Assembly: GCA_030435675.1 (NCBI GenBank)
Contig: CM059622.1
Coordinates: forward strand, 186,001 to 250,000
Length of the DNA stretch: 64,000 nt
Source of the DNA: Steinernema hermaphroditum
Lineage: Eukaryota > Nematoda > Chromadorea > Rhabditida > Steinernematidae
Direction of reading: 5' to 3'
Part shown: piece after piece, positions 34,640 to 45,946 of the stretch
Layout: each line of letters begins with the position of its first letter
Position numbering within the stretch: position 1 is the first letter of the stretch
Program-made: the position numbers and the translations under genes
The notes under the pieces: generated by a model
Databases searched by the model: none
What the model saw: the letters and a program-made list of their open reading frames with translations, nothing else
Told to the model about the DNA's origin: nothing

Positions 34640-37600
34640 ATGTCGTCCGAAAACGCAGTGGCGGTGAATAAGTACGAGCTGGACCTGAGTACGGCTCTTA
34701 GTCCAGTGCACAAATACGAGCTGGTCTTCGTGCTGTACAAGTCGTTTCCGAAGAGCGTGAAGGTGCCGAAGCCGCGGACGAATATCACATCGCGTTTTCT
34801 GGAGCAGTACGCGATCGGCATTTTCGAGCTGGACGATCAAAGGAACATCGGAGGACACGACTTGTCTTGTGGAGCGAATGACCCGTCTGTCCTGATTTCG
34901 TTGTTGTGATTAATTGTACTCTCTTCTTAGGGTTCGCAAACGGTATCGGCAGGAGATCGTGTACCAGGCGTTCCGCCATGTGCAGTCGAAGGGTAGAGTG
35001 TGGTTCAATTTGCCGGAAGATCCGCTCCTGATGTTCGACTGCGAAAACACGATGTACAGCAACGTTGTATTGCCAAATGCACATGGATTCACGAGATCGT
35101 TTTCGAAGGAGGAAATGGTTAGTTGAGATTTACATACGGTCAGGAAATAAACCGTTCATTTTTAGAAGGATTGGCCGGAAGCCGTCAAAGACTACGTATC
35201 AATGTTATGCGGCGATAGCGCTGAGATGATTACATTGACGGTTTACATGAACTACTTAGGCCCGGTTGACGTCAGTTTCGAGCGGGTAATGGCAAAAGAA
35301 ACTTGCGAAGAGACGATGCATTTCTTAAATACTCTCATTTGGCAGTCAATATACGAGAGGTGAGCTACAAGTGTGCACTATGAACACCCGAATTTTGCAG
35401 ACACTGTGATGTTCCTTTTCTGTGATTTTATAACTTCCGGTCAAAATCATTATATGGATTACGTTTCAGGCTCTCAGATCACGTGGTATATGGCAAGAAG
35501 TACTTCAACATCACCCCTGATCGTCGACTCCCCGTACACGGTGGCAGAGCTGGTCTCTTCAAAGCAAGCGGGGTCGAGGGCGAGCTGCAGATTATGCGAA
35601 ACATCGACGCTGACGGCATTGATCATAAACTTGTGCTGAGCATGGTGCCAACTACAGCAGTCTTCTTCACGCAGTACTCTCCACTACATATCGTGCTTCT
35701 GCAGCTCAGTGGTGGACGCGCGATGAGCGAAGTGGAGTACGAGCTGCAGAGCCCCGAAGGCCTCGAATGGTACTCGCAGATAGTGAAAGGGGCGCTGGTG
35801 TCGTTTGGCAATGCGACTTTTGCCATTGATCACCTTGATCATCGTTCTCCTTCCCAGTAAGTGTTGACCTACAGATGAGCAATTTTGATGGAAGCGCGCA
35901 TTCAGAATCGAATTCGAAATTGGCGGCACCAAAATGACCGTGAAGGACTATTTTATGCAGAAACACGAGTGCTTGACAATGGCTCAGCTCCCATGTGTGG
36001 CTCGGCGGGTTGGCGACAAATGGGCTTATTACCCCGCTGACCTGCTGAAGCTTCTTCCGAGTCAAACTGTTCCGGTGCATCAGCTGCCTCTTGAATTGGT
36101 AGGTCGATTGCAGCGTTTAGAGTTTATGTGTGTTGTGCCCAGTTCCTTTTTAATTTGCTCATACAATTATTGCAGCAAAAAGGACTATCCCAAGGCGGCA
36201 ACAATCTGCCCGACCTCGCACTCGAGAGCATCCGGGAAGCTGTGAACGATATGCACCTGACGTCAACTTCCAGCGACCACATCGAAAACATCAACCCATA
36301 TCTGCATAAATTCGGAGTCTCCGTAAAGGTCGATCATCTTGTGCGCGTTAACTGCCGTTCCGCACGTGCACCTGCAATCTCCTATGGATATGGCCGAGTG
36401 ATCAACGTTAGACAAGAGAACCCAGCTGTTTGGTCCTGGGATACAAGCGCCCGAGCAACGCTGAAAAGTGTGGGATGCCTGGGACGCACCTGTTTCGTGA
36501 ATACTTGTTGTGAAGAAGTGCACATAGTCGCCCAGTTCGTCGAGAAGTTAAGATTCAAGCTGAGAGAGAAAGGAATCAAGGTGAGGGAAGGTATTCGCAT
36601 TGTCGACGCGAGGGACGTCTTCAACAAAGACACAAACGTTGTGGAAATGTTGGCCTTTGCCCAGAGGATCATCGAGGCGACGCGGGCAGAATACGTCTAC
36701 TTCCTGGCGCCCCGAGAAATCGAAGGTGATTCCACTCGCGAAGTGTTCAAGTTGGCGGAATTGACGAATGCCCGCACGCGCGATACGGGTAAACGTGTTC
36801 TGACGCAGCAGATCGGCCACGATACCATGTGTACCATAGTTAGCAAGAATCGAGCCAAACGAAATCCGCACATCCTTGAGAGTATCATCTTGAAAACGAA
36901 TTTAAAGATCGGAGGTGTGAATTACGAACTCGTCAACTTGCCAATGGAAATTTCGGCTGAAGGGTGAGTATTGCATTCCGAACAGTTCTACCTCATGCGC
37001 CGATTCAGAGAGGGATTGCCACCCACTTATCTTATCGTTGGAATCGACGTGCGCCGACCTGATCGATTTGATGAGAACTGTAACAAGCTCTTTCATCCCT
37101 ATGTTAGCGCAGTAAGTAATTTTTGTCGTTTCATCATCATCGTTTTTATTACATGACTTTTTAGATGACATATTTATTTACCGGCGCTGATGGTCTTATT
37201 ATGCGCGGCTCTTGCTGGTACCAGAGTTCCAAACAAGTTGGATTGAAGAAGCTCAAAGAACGTTTTGTTGAATGCCTAGGAACGTACCGAAACAAGACGA
37301 GAGAAGAGTCGCCTGGTCATATCATAGTTTACTGGAATGTGGCGCATATCGACAAGGTGCACTGCTGTTCTTTGCCTTTGGGCATCTAATACGACAACGT
37401 TTCAGACACTAGACGAGGAATTTGAACACTTATCTACAGCCTTAAATCAGTACATCGACACGAAGGGAGATGAAGAAGAATTGAAATATGAAGCTGAGCG
37501 GGAACTTAGCCTCGTAGCTGTGGACCAGAATCCGATGACTCGCTTCTTCTCGTTTGGTGGCGATCATGACTGGCGGCCAAGTAACGTGAAGGCAGGACTC

Positions 37601-38010
37601 TACATGCAGGAAAGCATCGAATCCCCGGAATTCACCATGGTGTCGCATGAATCGCCAAAGGGCTTAGCAAATCCGGTCAAGTACCGTCTAGTCCATGGAA
37701 GTGTTGACGTCGCTTGCATCGAGGAGTTCACGCACAACCTCTGCTATGCCCAAAACAACTGCTGGAAGTCTCTGACAGTGCCTGCTCCTGTCTACGGCGC
37801 TACCAAACTGACGAAGCGGGGCCTCTCCCACTACAAGATACTGTAGGTCCTGGTTTTCATAGATGTCTCATTACGCGTGCTCTTTTTAGAGAAGAGCAGT
37901 ACTTTGGAAGAGCGGGAATGCGAAGCATTACTGCAGATGAATTCCAAAGGCGGGTTGAGAAAATAGCCGAGGTCGTCGAAGTCAAACCAGATACGATATT
38001 TTGGGCGTGA
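34640..38010 (+). CDS. Argonaute (PAZ-PIWI), WAGO-like, incomplete slicer motif
   Basis: An Argonaute protein that should bind a small guide RNA. Ten exons: 34640-34884, 34931-35117, 35166-35359, 35470-35856, 35906-36098, 36176-36963, 37009-37111, 37165-37356, 37406-37842 and 37890-38010, giving 948 residues. The order is N-terminal domain, linker (VVYGKKYFNI), PAZ ending VKDYFMQKHECLTMAQLPCV, MID (LTQQIGHDTMCTIVSKN) and PIWI (YLIVGIDVRRPDRFDENCNK onwards). The first catalytic Asp is present in GIDVRRP. The second is missing where IIVYWNVAHIDK replaces the usual YRDGVSEGQ, and the final His region (normally RPTHYHV) reads VPAPVYGATK. Slicing activity is therefore unlikely, as in many nematode WAGO proteins. 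The exon-1 donor (GTCTGT) is weak and chosen by phase and the resulting 46-nt intron, so its position may be off. The start follows an acceptor TTTCAG by 3 nt. AATAAA is at 38057. Confidence 0.92.
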
Positions 38011-38056
38011 TTTGTTATTTTATATTTATTGGATTACTGCGAAAGCTCTTGTTTAA

Positions 38057-38062
38057 AATAAA
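38057..38062 (+). terminator. Polyadenylation signal of the Argonaute gene
   Basis: AATAAA 46 nt after the stop codon. Confidence 0.6.
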
Positions 38063-38445
38063 AAGATGTTTAAAAAAGAATGCTTGGGCTTATTGTTGTT
38101 GGATCGTGTAGTGTTCTTCTTGGGTAGGAAGTTCCTCCTCTCAATTTGCAAAATTGAAATGATTGTTTCGCACTCCAACCACTCGTCAGATGTTGTAGGG
38201 TCTGCGTCTCGTAGCCTGCACTGGTCTAGACTGCGCATCAATGTCCTTAAAAGGACGTGCGACCCGCTGCAGGAGCGACCCTTGCTGGAAGCGCGGTGCA
38301 GATCGGTCGACGGCCGCATTCGTTGACGTCGCCACATCATCTCCAACGGTACGTTCTTGTTCGCATCTTCTTCTTCGTTAATGCTTGCCGTTTCAGATCA
38401 AAGGAACAGCGGCGAGAAAACAGAGCGACGGATTGACTTCGCGCT

Positions 38446-39084
38446 ATGCAAAAGTCTATTCTGAAAGAAAAGAAGCGCAAGGACAATGGCAAGATGAGCA
38501 GGGAGGGACCGTCTCGTCGGATCAGACAGCCATCTCTAAGCAAGGAAGGCAACGAGACGATAGAGGATGTTGACAAAAACGGCAATGAAACAGTGGAAGA
38601 GGATGACGGGAAGCGGAAAAAAAGGATGAGCAGGGAGGTGGTGCCGCGTCGGAGCAAGCAGTCTGCTAGCAAAGACGGTAGCGAATATACGGACGACTTG
38701 AACATGAAAACTATGGAAGAAGAGACGGACAAGAAACGCAAGAGATGTAAGGCGAACACGCCGACAAGGATATCGAATCGGACCAACGAGGGCAACGAAA
38801 CGGTAGATGAGTCCGAATCAGTTTCACCTTCGAAAAATCGGATAAATGTTATCAGGAGACGGTTAGCGTCGATGTGAGTTTCGGCAAACTGTAGTGACTA
38901 ATAACGTGACACTTTTAGAAGGAAAAAAACGAACAAAGCAGCGAAAAGTAAAGAGTGTGATACCACGGAGGAGCAAACCATGGAAGAAAAGGAGTCCGTT
39001 GACCTTAATAAAGCTTACGCGAAGATGATAGAAGACGAACAAAAAGCTCTATCTCAGCTCTTCTACTACGGGCAAATCCTCTAA
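38446..39084 (+). CDS. Small highly charged, repeat-containing protein of unknown function
   Basis: Two exons, 38446-38873 and 38919-39084, joined across a 45-nt intron (GTGAGT...CTTTTAG), give 197 residues rich in Lys, Arg and Glu. The start is the first ATG after an in-frame stop and lies 47 nt behind an acceptor GTTTCAG, so a 5' UTR exon probably precedes it (donor GTACGT at 38350). Two clear internal repeats occur: MSREGPSRRIRQPSLSKEG followed by NETIED, and MSREVVPRRSKQSASKDG followed by SEYTDD. A weaker third is TPTRISNRTNEGNETVDES. KRKKR and KKRKR clusters suggest nuclear localisation. No family is recognised. It lies 0.4 kb downstream of the Argonaute on the same strand, but nothing else links them. 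Confidence 0.65.
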
Positions 39085-39218
39085 ACATGATATTCATGAG
39101 AGATGCATACACAAAGTGTAGAAGGACGGGAAATCATTTTTATAGGTAACCTAGAAATGAATGGCTATCAAAAAATATGGCACATGAAAGCATTATTATC
39201 ACAGATCCGCGAAACCCG

Positions 39219-42200
39219 TTACACACTGTCCAGCTGGTCGATTCGGCACTGAACAGCTCGATTTAATCTCGAACCTATCACCATCGTCCCATTATTCATT
39301 AGCACTCCACTCGCTCCCGAGATGCCAAAGCCGTCGTTCGCGTAGGGCTCTGTGATCACCCACGTCATTCCATTGTCCTAAACACTTGCATATCATACTC
39401 CAAATACTGTATTTTACCATCATTCGAATACGGAGTACTTGAGACGGTGTTTTCTTCTGTGGCCAGATATAATGGCTGATGAGTTTGTGCGCAACAAGAT
39501 GACAAGCGACCCACAGATCTCCGCTGTTTGGATCGACAAAGACTTGGTCGGGCGAGGTCATTACGTAGATTTCAGTGCTTTTGTTGAGGCTCAGATCTCT
39601 GGCGACCGTGTAGACGCGGATTGACTGGAAGTGAACATTACTGTGAGCCCATTTCCATGTTTTAAACAATTGTGTTGTACGGTGTGTTACGCTCCCTCTA
39701 TCACCAAAAAGTAAGAACTCGTTTTCGTGTCGTTGAACTAGAGTGCTCTTGTGCAATTTCGCGCACTGTGTGGTCTGAGAAAAGAAGTTATGCCCTTGTG
39801 ATGCAAAAAAAGTGATGCATGACAGTCTAGTAATGAGGGGTGGGAGCAGAGATGGAATACCACACGCAGCGATTGAAACGGTTATGACCAAAATAAACAG
39901 GAATATCGATAAATTATTTATTTACACTATGCACACTGGCGAACCTAATTTAGCCTCGGACATTCCTGTTTATTTTCCCATAACCGTTTCAATCGCTGCG
40001 TGTGGTATATTCCATCTATGGGTGTGAGGTGCGGTTCAAATGGGTTCAAACTTCAAACAGTCCACCGAAAATTCGAATCTTTCCTTTTAAAATATACTGT
40101 TGCTGAATATCTAACGCTTATTTTTTTCGTCTACGACATGTTTTTTCAACTAATCTCCTTCTCAAAAGATTAGTTAAAAATCCTAAGCAAGATCGACAGC
40201 AATGTCTCCTTCTTCCTAGAATGGAAGTAATCGATAAGCGCGCCTTCCTCACCTCCACATTTCTGCCTTTTGATAACTTACCTCTGCAAATGTTAACGAA
40301 AGATACAAAAATCCCTTATTCACGTCGTAGACCAATCCATTCGGTGTCATCAAGCCTCTTAAGACCACGCTTTAGCAGCAACCACTCGGATGGACTCACT
40401 TTTCAACGACGTGAACACTTTTTCCGTCAAAGAAGAGCAGCGAGCCAAAAGACGTCTGCAGACCTATTTCGGCCAGTTGAGTCCATCCATTCCGCGTCAG
40501 AAACATGTTTGTCAGGAAGAAGCGATCGGCTCCCACCACAGCAATCCCCGACAGGCTTGTGAAAAACGGACTCGAGATGGTCTTCCTGTGTTGAAGAAGA
40601 TTCTGCTCCCTGTTGTACAAGAATATCTCTACTGTTTGGTTCACTCCGTTATCGTTGACAACGTAGAGAGTCAAGCGGCCCTTGCTGTAGAAGGCGCTGA
40701 TGCCCATTGGAACGAAATTTGACTAAAGTGGGCATTCACAGAGAAATAGGATCGAATATGAGTACCACGTCAAAATTCTTGTCCATGTTGACCTCCCTCG
40801 GTCCAAAGGTACTTAGCCTTATTTCCAAGTAGGTGTAGACGTATATTTTGCTGGCGTGCGAGTCGTTTTGTCGTTTGGCGTATCCAGAGGAGATGAACGA
40901 TAATTGAGCTTCAGGGATGTCGGCGAAATAGCTAGCCCCGAAAACTGAAAATGAAGAAATATGTAAGTCTTCTCTGTGGTTACGGTAACTGCTGAGCAGT
41001 TGGCATTGCTACCAACCTCAATGGAACAATTTGAGATTAATATTTTGAATATACACAGAAGCTATCATGGTTCATGATTTCTATTAGTGTATTGCAAGCA
41101 AAGACTTAAAGATAATTATGCCACAAATTTGAATTCTTTCTGATTAAAAAAGACTTTATAAATCACTTATTTCTACTGATATAATGCACTATGATCGCAT
41201 ATGACATACTCATTTTTAGAGCGTCCCTTCACATGGCAATCTTTGTGTTTAGTGGACGCTCTCTCCCAAGAAAAGAGAACTTGTTTTCCCATTACATGAA
41301 TGCAATCTGCCTGAGTGCTGTCAACACATTTCTCTCACTGTGTGGTCTGAATGTGTGCATGAAAGATTGCCCCTCTGCTTAGTACGCTAAATGTTGTAAC
41401 GTTGCAAGAAGAAGTGGCTACGGTGTGATATGACGTTGCGCGTTTAAAGTGTTTTTGCGATAAGGACGTTAAGGCGTTCTGCATGTTGCCGTGAATGCTC
41501 TCTGTCCTCAAGTTTTGATTTTTCGCTGCCGATTGATCGAGTTTATGAATTCCAGGATTATGTTGTTAAACGACCGAAAGTCCGGTTCAAACTCCTCCTC
41601 TTACTTCGGCCCTCTTGGCTGCGTGCGCTAAAGTTATACAACGCCTTTCTCATTCCCTTTCTCGGCCTAAATCGCTTACGATGCTCGTGGAGATACGATA
41701 TGTTGTTTCCCGTTTTGTTTTTCATTTTAAGCATTTTACCAGAAAAAGCGCTGACGCAATCACAGCGTCGACAATGACTGTTTTGCGTAACTTCCTGTTA
41801 TGGGCTGACAAGAAAAAAGCAATTATATGGAGGAACCTTTGGCCTCTATGTTTGGGGTTGATGAACCGAACGGGACCAATAGCGGAAGTAGAAAGCGTTT
41901 GGCAAAGACCAAGCGAGATCTATTTAATAAGTGTACGAGCCACCGCTGTCCCAATTCCTGATGATGCCACTGAATGCTCCTCGGTGGACCGTGCGCGTTG
42001 ACCGTTTCACCGCGTTTTATTACCATTCCGGTATGAATATAGTCAATAGCTCCCATCAGAAGGTAACAGAGAAGGTACGGATGCGGAGTCCGACTCTCGT
42101 CGTCTCAATCCCGGAGGCATATGGTATCAATAGTTTCATTTAAGCAATTGGTAACATCGTAATTTTTTGGATGTATTAGCCTTTTTTGTTGTCTTTACGC

Positions 42201-45200
42201 CACATGGTGCATGGGAACAGCAATTATATAGCGAGCTGGTCTCGCCATTTGTAGACAGCACAAACAAAAATACATACGTCATCGGGTAGGAGTTGTAAGT
42301 TCTTTGCTGTAAAGCGACCTATGTGAGTGTTGGTTGAATACAAAATTATTTCTGTCTGCAATATAACATTTCTTTTACAGAAATGTATGTGAACATGACA
42401 TTAGATGGGAGGGTATTTAGGTGAGTTTGTCGTCGAAGTCAACGTCACTGTTCAAATTTTACTGCCTAACAAGAGCTGAATCCAAAATGAGTCACAAAAA
42501 TGTCATTTCAAGGCCTTTATTGAACTTGAACGGGCAATGAACCCGGTTTAATATCGTCTTCCCCTGAATGAACTAAAAGTGCATACCATTTATGTAGTGC
42601 AATATCACAAAACGATTGGTCTGGATGTGTTGGTGCTTACAAACTTGCAAGTGCTTCTTGAAAAAGCACCATAATTCTCAACCTGTCATATCACCTCCAT
42701 CTGAATTAGCTGAAAGTGCAAAACTCTCTTCGTAGTGTATTGCTATAATTTCTGAAAGGACCCCTTTTTCAATAAAATCCTTTGGGAGCGCCATGTTTCA
42801 TCTTTACGTTCTAAGCATTATTTTAGTTACATGGCTAGATACAACTTAATCCTACTTTTTCAGCGTAATCCTAGGATGATCACTGGATAATCCGAGATTA
42901 ATATTTTGATGTAATCCCCCAGATGTTGTGTACAGGATGATTTCTAAATATTAGACCCGAGATGCCGACTCGGGTTGATTTCGCAATCGGAGTCGGAGCC
43001 GATTCGTGGATCCGGCTCATTTGCCCTGCTCGGACCACCCGCCTCGGCTCGAAGCCAGTGAGCCGGAGCCTCTCCGATTACATCATCCCGAGCCGAGCCG
43101 GGTGGGCAAATCTCTATATTAAATTGATACTGTGCCGAAGCAGAGTTGTCCGGGTACCCGACCCGAAAACCCAAACCCGCCAACTTTGTACCGAAGGCGA
43201 GAGTGGCTGTCATGAAAGACGATTTCGCCGTTCAATAGAAAAGCCGTTTTCAGTTTTCGAAACGTCTTAGAATGCACTTATATTTTCTGCCGTCGTGCAA
43301 TTGTCCTCGATGAAGCCATATTAAGTTCTTGTGACTTGTTCTCATCAGCGGATGTGCTCTTTAATCAACTAAGTCTGCCTACTGGGTCCATGTGAGCTTC
43401 GTTATTTTTGTCATTCTCAAATTGATCCTAGCTGAGTAGCTAGTCACAATAGCTCGCCCGAAGGAATTCTCCAAGCCCTAGTTTGCAAAAACGAAGCCGC
43501 TCAGACCACAAAAGAAGACTACTAAAGCAATTGCTTTTTATATCTGCCCTAAAAAATTAATCATTTGTGGGAGAAATGCTGATTTTCGCTTTGTTTTTAA
43601 AACAATTTCCCACGAAAGAAAAACGTCGTCATTTCCTGTTTTTACAGCCGAACACTTAAGTCGTCTCAAAACATCGTTTTCGAAATTTAGACCTAGTGGT
43701 GACCAAGTCCGTAACGACTAAAGGAGGTGACAATATACACTGAGCCAAAGTTGAGCCCGCAGATATATCTGAGAAGGCTCTTTTCACGGCGCATAGAGGC
43801 TGCTGACGAATATGCGATGTGACGCGGTTGCCGACATCCCATTGACGTATCCAGGCACCCTTCCTTCCTGTTTCTGACTTAAGCCAAACTCTTCCCACCC
43901 CCTCTGTCCTTACGTTTCTTATCTATTTAATCCTGACCCTAATCCGCTGGCTTTGAAGTCTGCGGGCGACTTTCAGGGAGCACTATGACGTCGTTACGAA
44001 ATATCTATGTATATGTCTTCGCTTTCTTTGCGTGAAGACATTACCTTCTCTACATATAACCGCTCAGTTTTTAGCTAGCAAGCTTTGCTCAACCACCTGA
44101 TAGTTAAAGAAACAGCTAAAGAAACAAACAACCTCCCAGCACCGGATCGGGTGATTATATTTTGTCGCCATATCCCGATTCTCATATCCATTTATTTCAA
44201 GGGGCCTCTCCAACTACCGTAACTGATAATCGCTGCCAACTCACCTCTAATCGCCGTATTTTCTAAAAACCATTATCTTCAGTTTGAAACGTCACAAATG
44301 TGTTTTTTAATCGGTGCCAATTGTTTCATCGGAAAACGCTTAATTAGCGCCCAGTTTACTCAAACCGACTTCTGAAGCTGCTTTTGGACCCATTCTATCC
44401 CTACTGACTAAAAAATGAATACTATGCCCGTTTGAGTAAAACATGAAAATGGTTAATTACAAGCAGATTTAGAAAAGGGGTAGGAAGGCTCCTCGTTCAG
44501 CTCGGTTTTCACTTTTCGGATTAGTGTCACAAAGTGATTTGACTAGTATACATTCGCCGGCCGTTCAGCATTATAAGGTTCAGAAAAGTACCGCCCCCAG
44601 AAAAGTGTGTGCAACCTATAAAGCACACCTTCCCCACAGATGAACAGAGCCTTGAGTTCCTCCAGTTATGTATGTATAATCGCTAATGTCAGACCTCCAT
44701 TGAGAATCTTCCTGTTCTACCTAGTTTTTGCGATATCCTGTATCCTGTGGTTTCTAGTTTACCTCATCATCCCCACACTGGTGTCTAATGTAAAGCTAAT
44801 CATGGTGTATTGCGTCATCTTCTCAGTCCAAAAACAACGCTATGAGAGAATACGCATTGGCCAGGCACTCCCATCCTAATGAGCGAGAGTCTTTCAAAAA
44901 CAGACATGCACAGCGCCAAACCCCTTGCACTTTCACAAACATTCATTTCGAGTCCCCAAGGAGCGGTCGGTCGTGTTTTTCCTCTGCTTCCATCGATTTT
45001 ACGCTACTGTTATTTGGTTTTCAAATCACGCGGAATAATCGCCGTTAAGGTCGATTTTGAGAATAACACCTAACCATCCTCTTGGGATGGAGCTGTGTGT
45101 TCATTACCGTATACATAGCCAGAGATGTTACTCGAGTCCCGAAATTTCGAGCAATTTCTTTGATCTTTCGATCCCGATCCCGAGACTCGATGAAATTTCG

Positions 45201-45946
45201 AGCGATCTCTGTACATAGCTATTACATAATAGAATCATGGACAATATTGTTCAAACGATGACCCTTTATTTTATTTTAACGCATCTCCAGTGGTCTAAAG
45301 AGTGCAGATTGCAAGTCAACCTTCTCATTTTTCTATAGCCGGATAAAAAGTTGTTTTCGACGGCTACAGTAACCTCCAATTCGTTCAGTTCGCGGCAGGA
45401 AGAACTTAGAATTCATATTTCTCATGGTAGTTCATTAATCTTAAGGATCAAGTGCGATCTTTCTGTTGCGAAGCTACCAATTTGGGCTCTATTTTCGATG
45501 TTGCGCCCTGATGCGATATGTACAGATGGGTGATTTTGGTAGCCAGTGTGAATCACCATTCGAATGGGGCCCGAATATGGATTCTGTTTCTGTGTTCGAA
45601 TATGTAGGTGGATAGGACATAGCTTACTTTTTTCTTTTTGCTGAGAAGCTTTGGGAAAATTTGTCAAGAACTGATGTTAAACGTAGTTAAACGGCAACCC
45701 ACCGGTATCCTTCAGCTTTCTGCACGTTCCCGGATTATGGTTGTACACTCCCTTGTTCCAGTCGAGCATCAACCTACAACGAACGTTCCTCACATTCCCA
45801 CCATCATGAGAACATTCCCATCCCCTCGTGTGCTGCTCGTTCTCTCCGTCCACTTACAGAAATCTCACGGCGTAGCTGCACGCGTAGGCGAGCACAATCC
45901 AAGTGGCCAGTCTCGGCACAAAGCGTCTCTCGGCGTCGCCCCACAT
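39219..45946 (-). CDS. Paraoxonase/arylesterase-like protein (MEC-6/POML type)
   Basis: Seven minus-strand exons: 45946-45858, 45773-45703, 40944-about 40769, 40722-40400, 40357-40282, 39624-39418 and 39377-39219, giving 366 residues (paraoxonases are about 355). The N-terminus, MWGDAERRFVPRLATWIVLA, is a signal anchor as in MEC-6, a chaperone-like partner of nematode DEG/ENaC channels. Diagnostic segments are VYNHNPGTCRKLK, LSFISSGYA, MGISAFYSKG, LYVVNDNGVNQTVEIF, MTPNGLVYD, VFVDPNSGDLWVACH, SQVLRIRM and the end TEPYANDGFGISGASGV. Several calcium/active-site positions of serum paraoxonase are changed: GSED reads GASY, SLNDI reads SLSGI and DN reads DQ. A chaperone-type role is thus likelier than hydrolysis. 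The exon-3 donor may lie 3 nt further on. Intron 2 is 4758 nt and carries several transposon remnants. The start could be an upstream in-frame ATG; the chosen one follows an acceptor by about 40 nt. Confidence 0.88.
39850..40017. repeat. Palindromic miniature element with about 55-bp arms
   Basis: The left arm (AGATGGAATACCACACGCAG onwards, to ATAAACAGGAAT) and right arm are near-perfect reverse complements, apart from an extra TA and a few substitutions, around a roughly 55-nt A+T-rich loop. It lies in the 657-nt intron of the paraoxonase-like gene between exons 5 and 6. A half-copy is present at 2224-2323, so it is a dispersed family. Confidence 0.85.
42956..43115. repeat. hAT-type miniature element, about 160 bp
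   Basis: A G+C-rich palindrome-like block of repeated CGAGCC/GG words runs from CCCGAGATGCCGAC to GGGCAAATCTCT. It is flanked by ATATTAGA and ATATTAAA (7 of 8). The termini are less canonical than in the other copies. It lies in the large intron of the paraoxonase-like gene. Confidence 0.6.
43141..43188. repeat. hAT-type micro-element, 48 bp
   Basis: It starts CAGAGTTGTC and ends GCCAACTTTG, with flanking octamers TGCCGAAG and TACCGAAG (7 of 8). The interior is CCCGACCCGAAAACCC-like. It is only 48 bp long and lies 25 bp from the preceding element. The same start, CAGAGTTGTC, is shared with the 101-bp copy at 46575. Confidence 0.75.
44223..44361. repeat. Dispersed repeat, copy 1
   Basis: About 90 bp (AAAACCATTATCTTC, then TTTGAAACGTCACAAATGTG, then AATTGTTTCATCGGAAAACG) are nearly identical to 55141-55266 in the same orientation, with weaker similarity on the left. 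No termini or coding capacity are evident. Confidence 0.8.
44640..45048 (+). CDS. Possible small single-pass membrane protein nested in an intron
   Basis: Two exons, 44640-44780 and 44827-45048, joined by a 46-nt intron (GTGTCT...CTTCTCAG), would give 120 residues. There is a short N-terminus, one strong hydrophobic segment (IFLFYLVFAISCILWFLVYL) and a basic tail rich in Arg, His and Ser. The ATG directly follows an acceptor, TTCCCCACAG, as in other genes here. The gene would lie inside the 4.76-kb second intron of the paraoxonase-like gene, on the opposite strand. No family is recognised, the donor is weak, and composition is A+T-rich like the surroundings, so it may be chance. Confidence 0.35.
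45120..45211. repeat. hAT-type miniature element, 92 bp, perfect 8-bp duplication
   Basis: It runs from CAGAGATGTTACTCGAG to CGAGCGATCTCTG and is flanked on both sides by an identical octamer, TACATAGC (45112-45119 and 45212-45219). The interior repeats the word TCGAAATTTCGAG on both strands. It is inside an intron of the paraoxonase-like gene. The exact duplication makes this the best evidence for recent transposition in the window. Confidence 0.88.

Noticed and set aside
41615..42143. Plus-strand frames including MEEPLASMFGVDEPNGTNSG
   Set aside because: The fragment looks protein-like for 35 codons and ends at a possible donor, but it has no acceptor before it and no partner exon. The region is an intron of the paraoxonase-like gene on the other strand.
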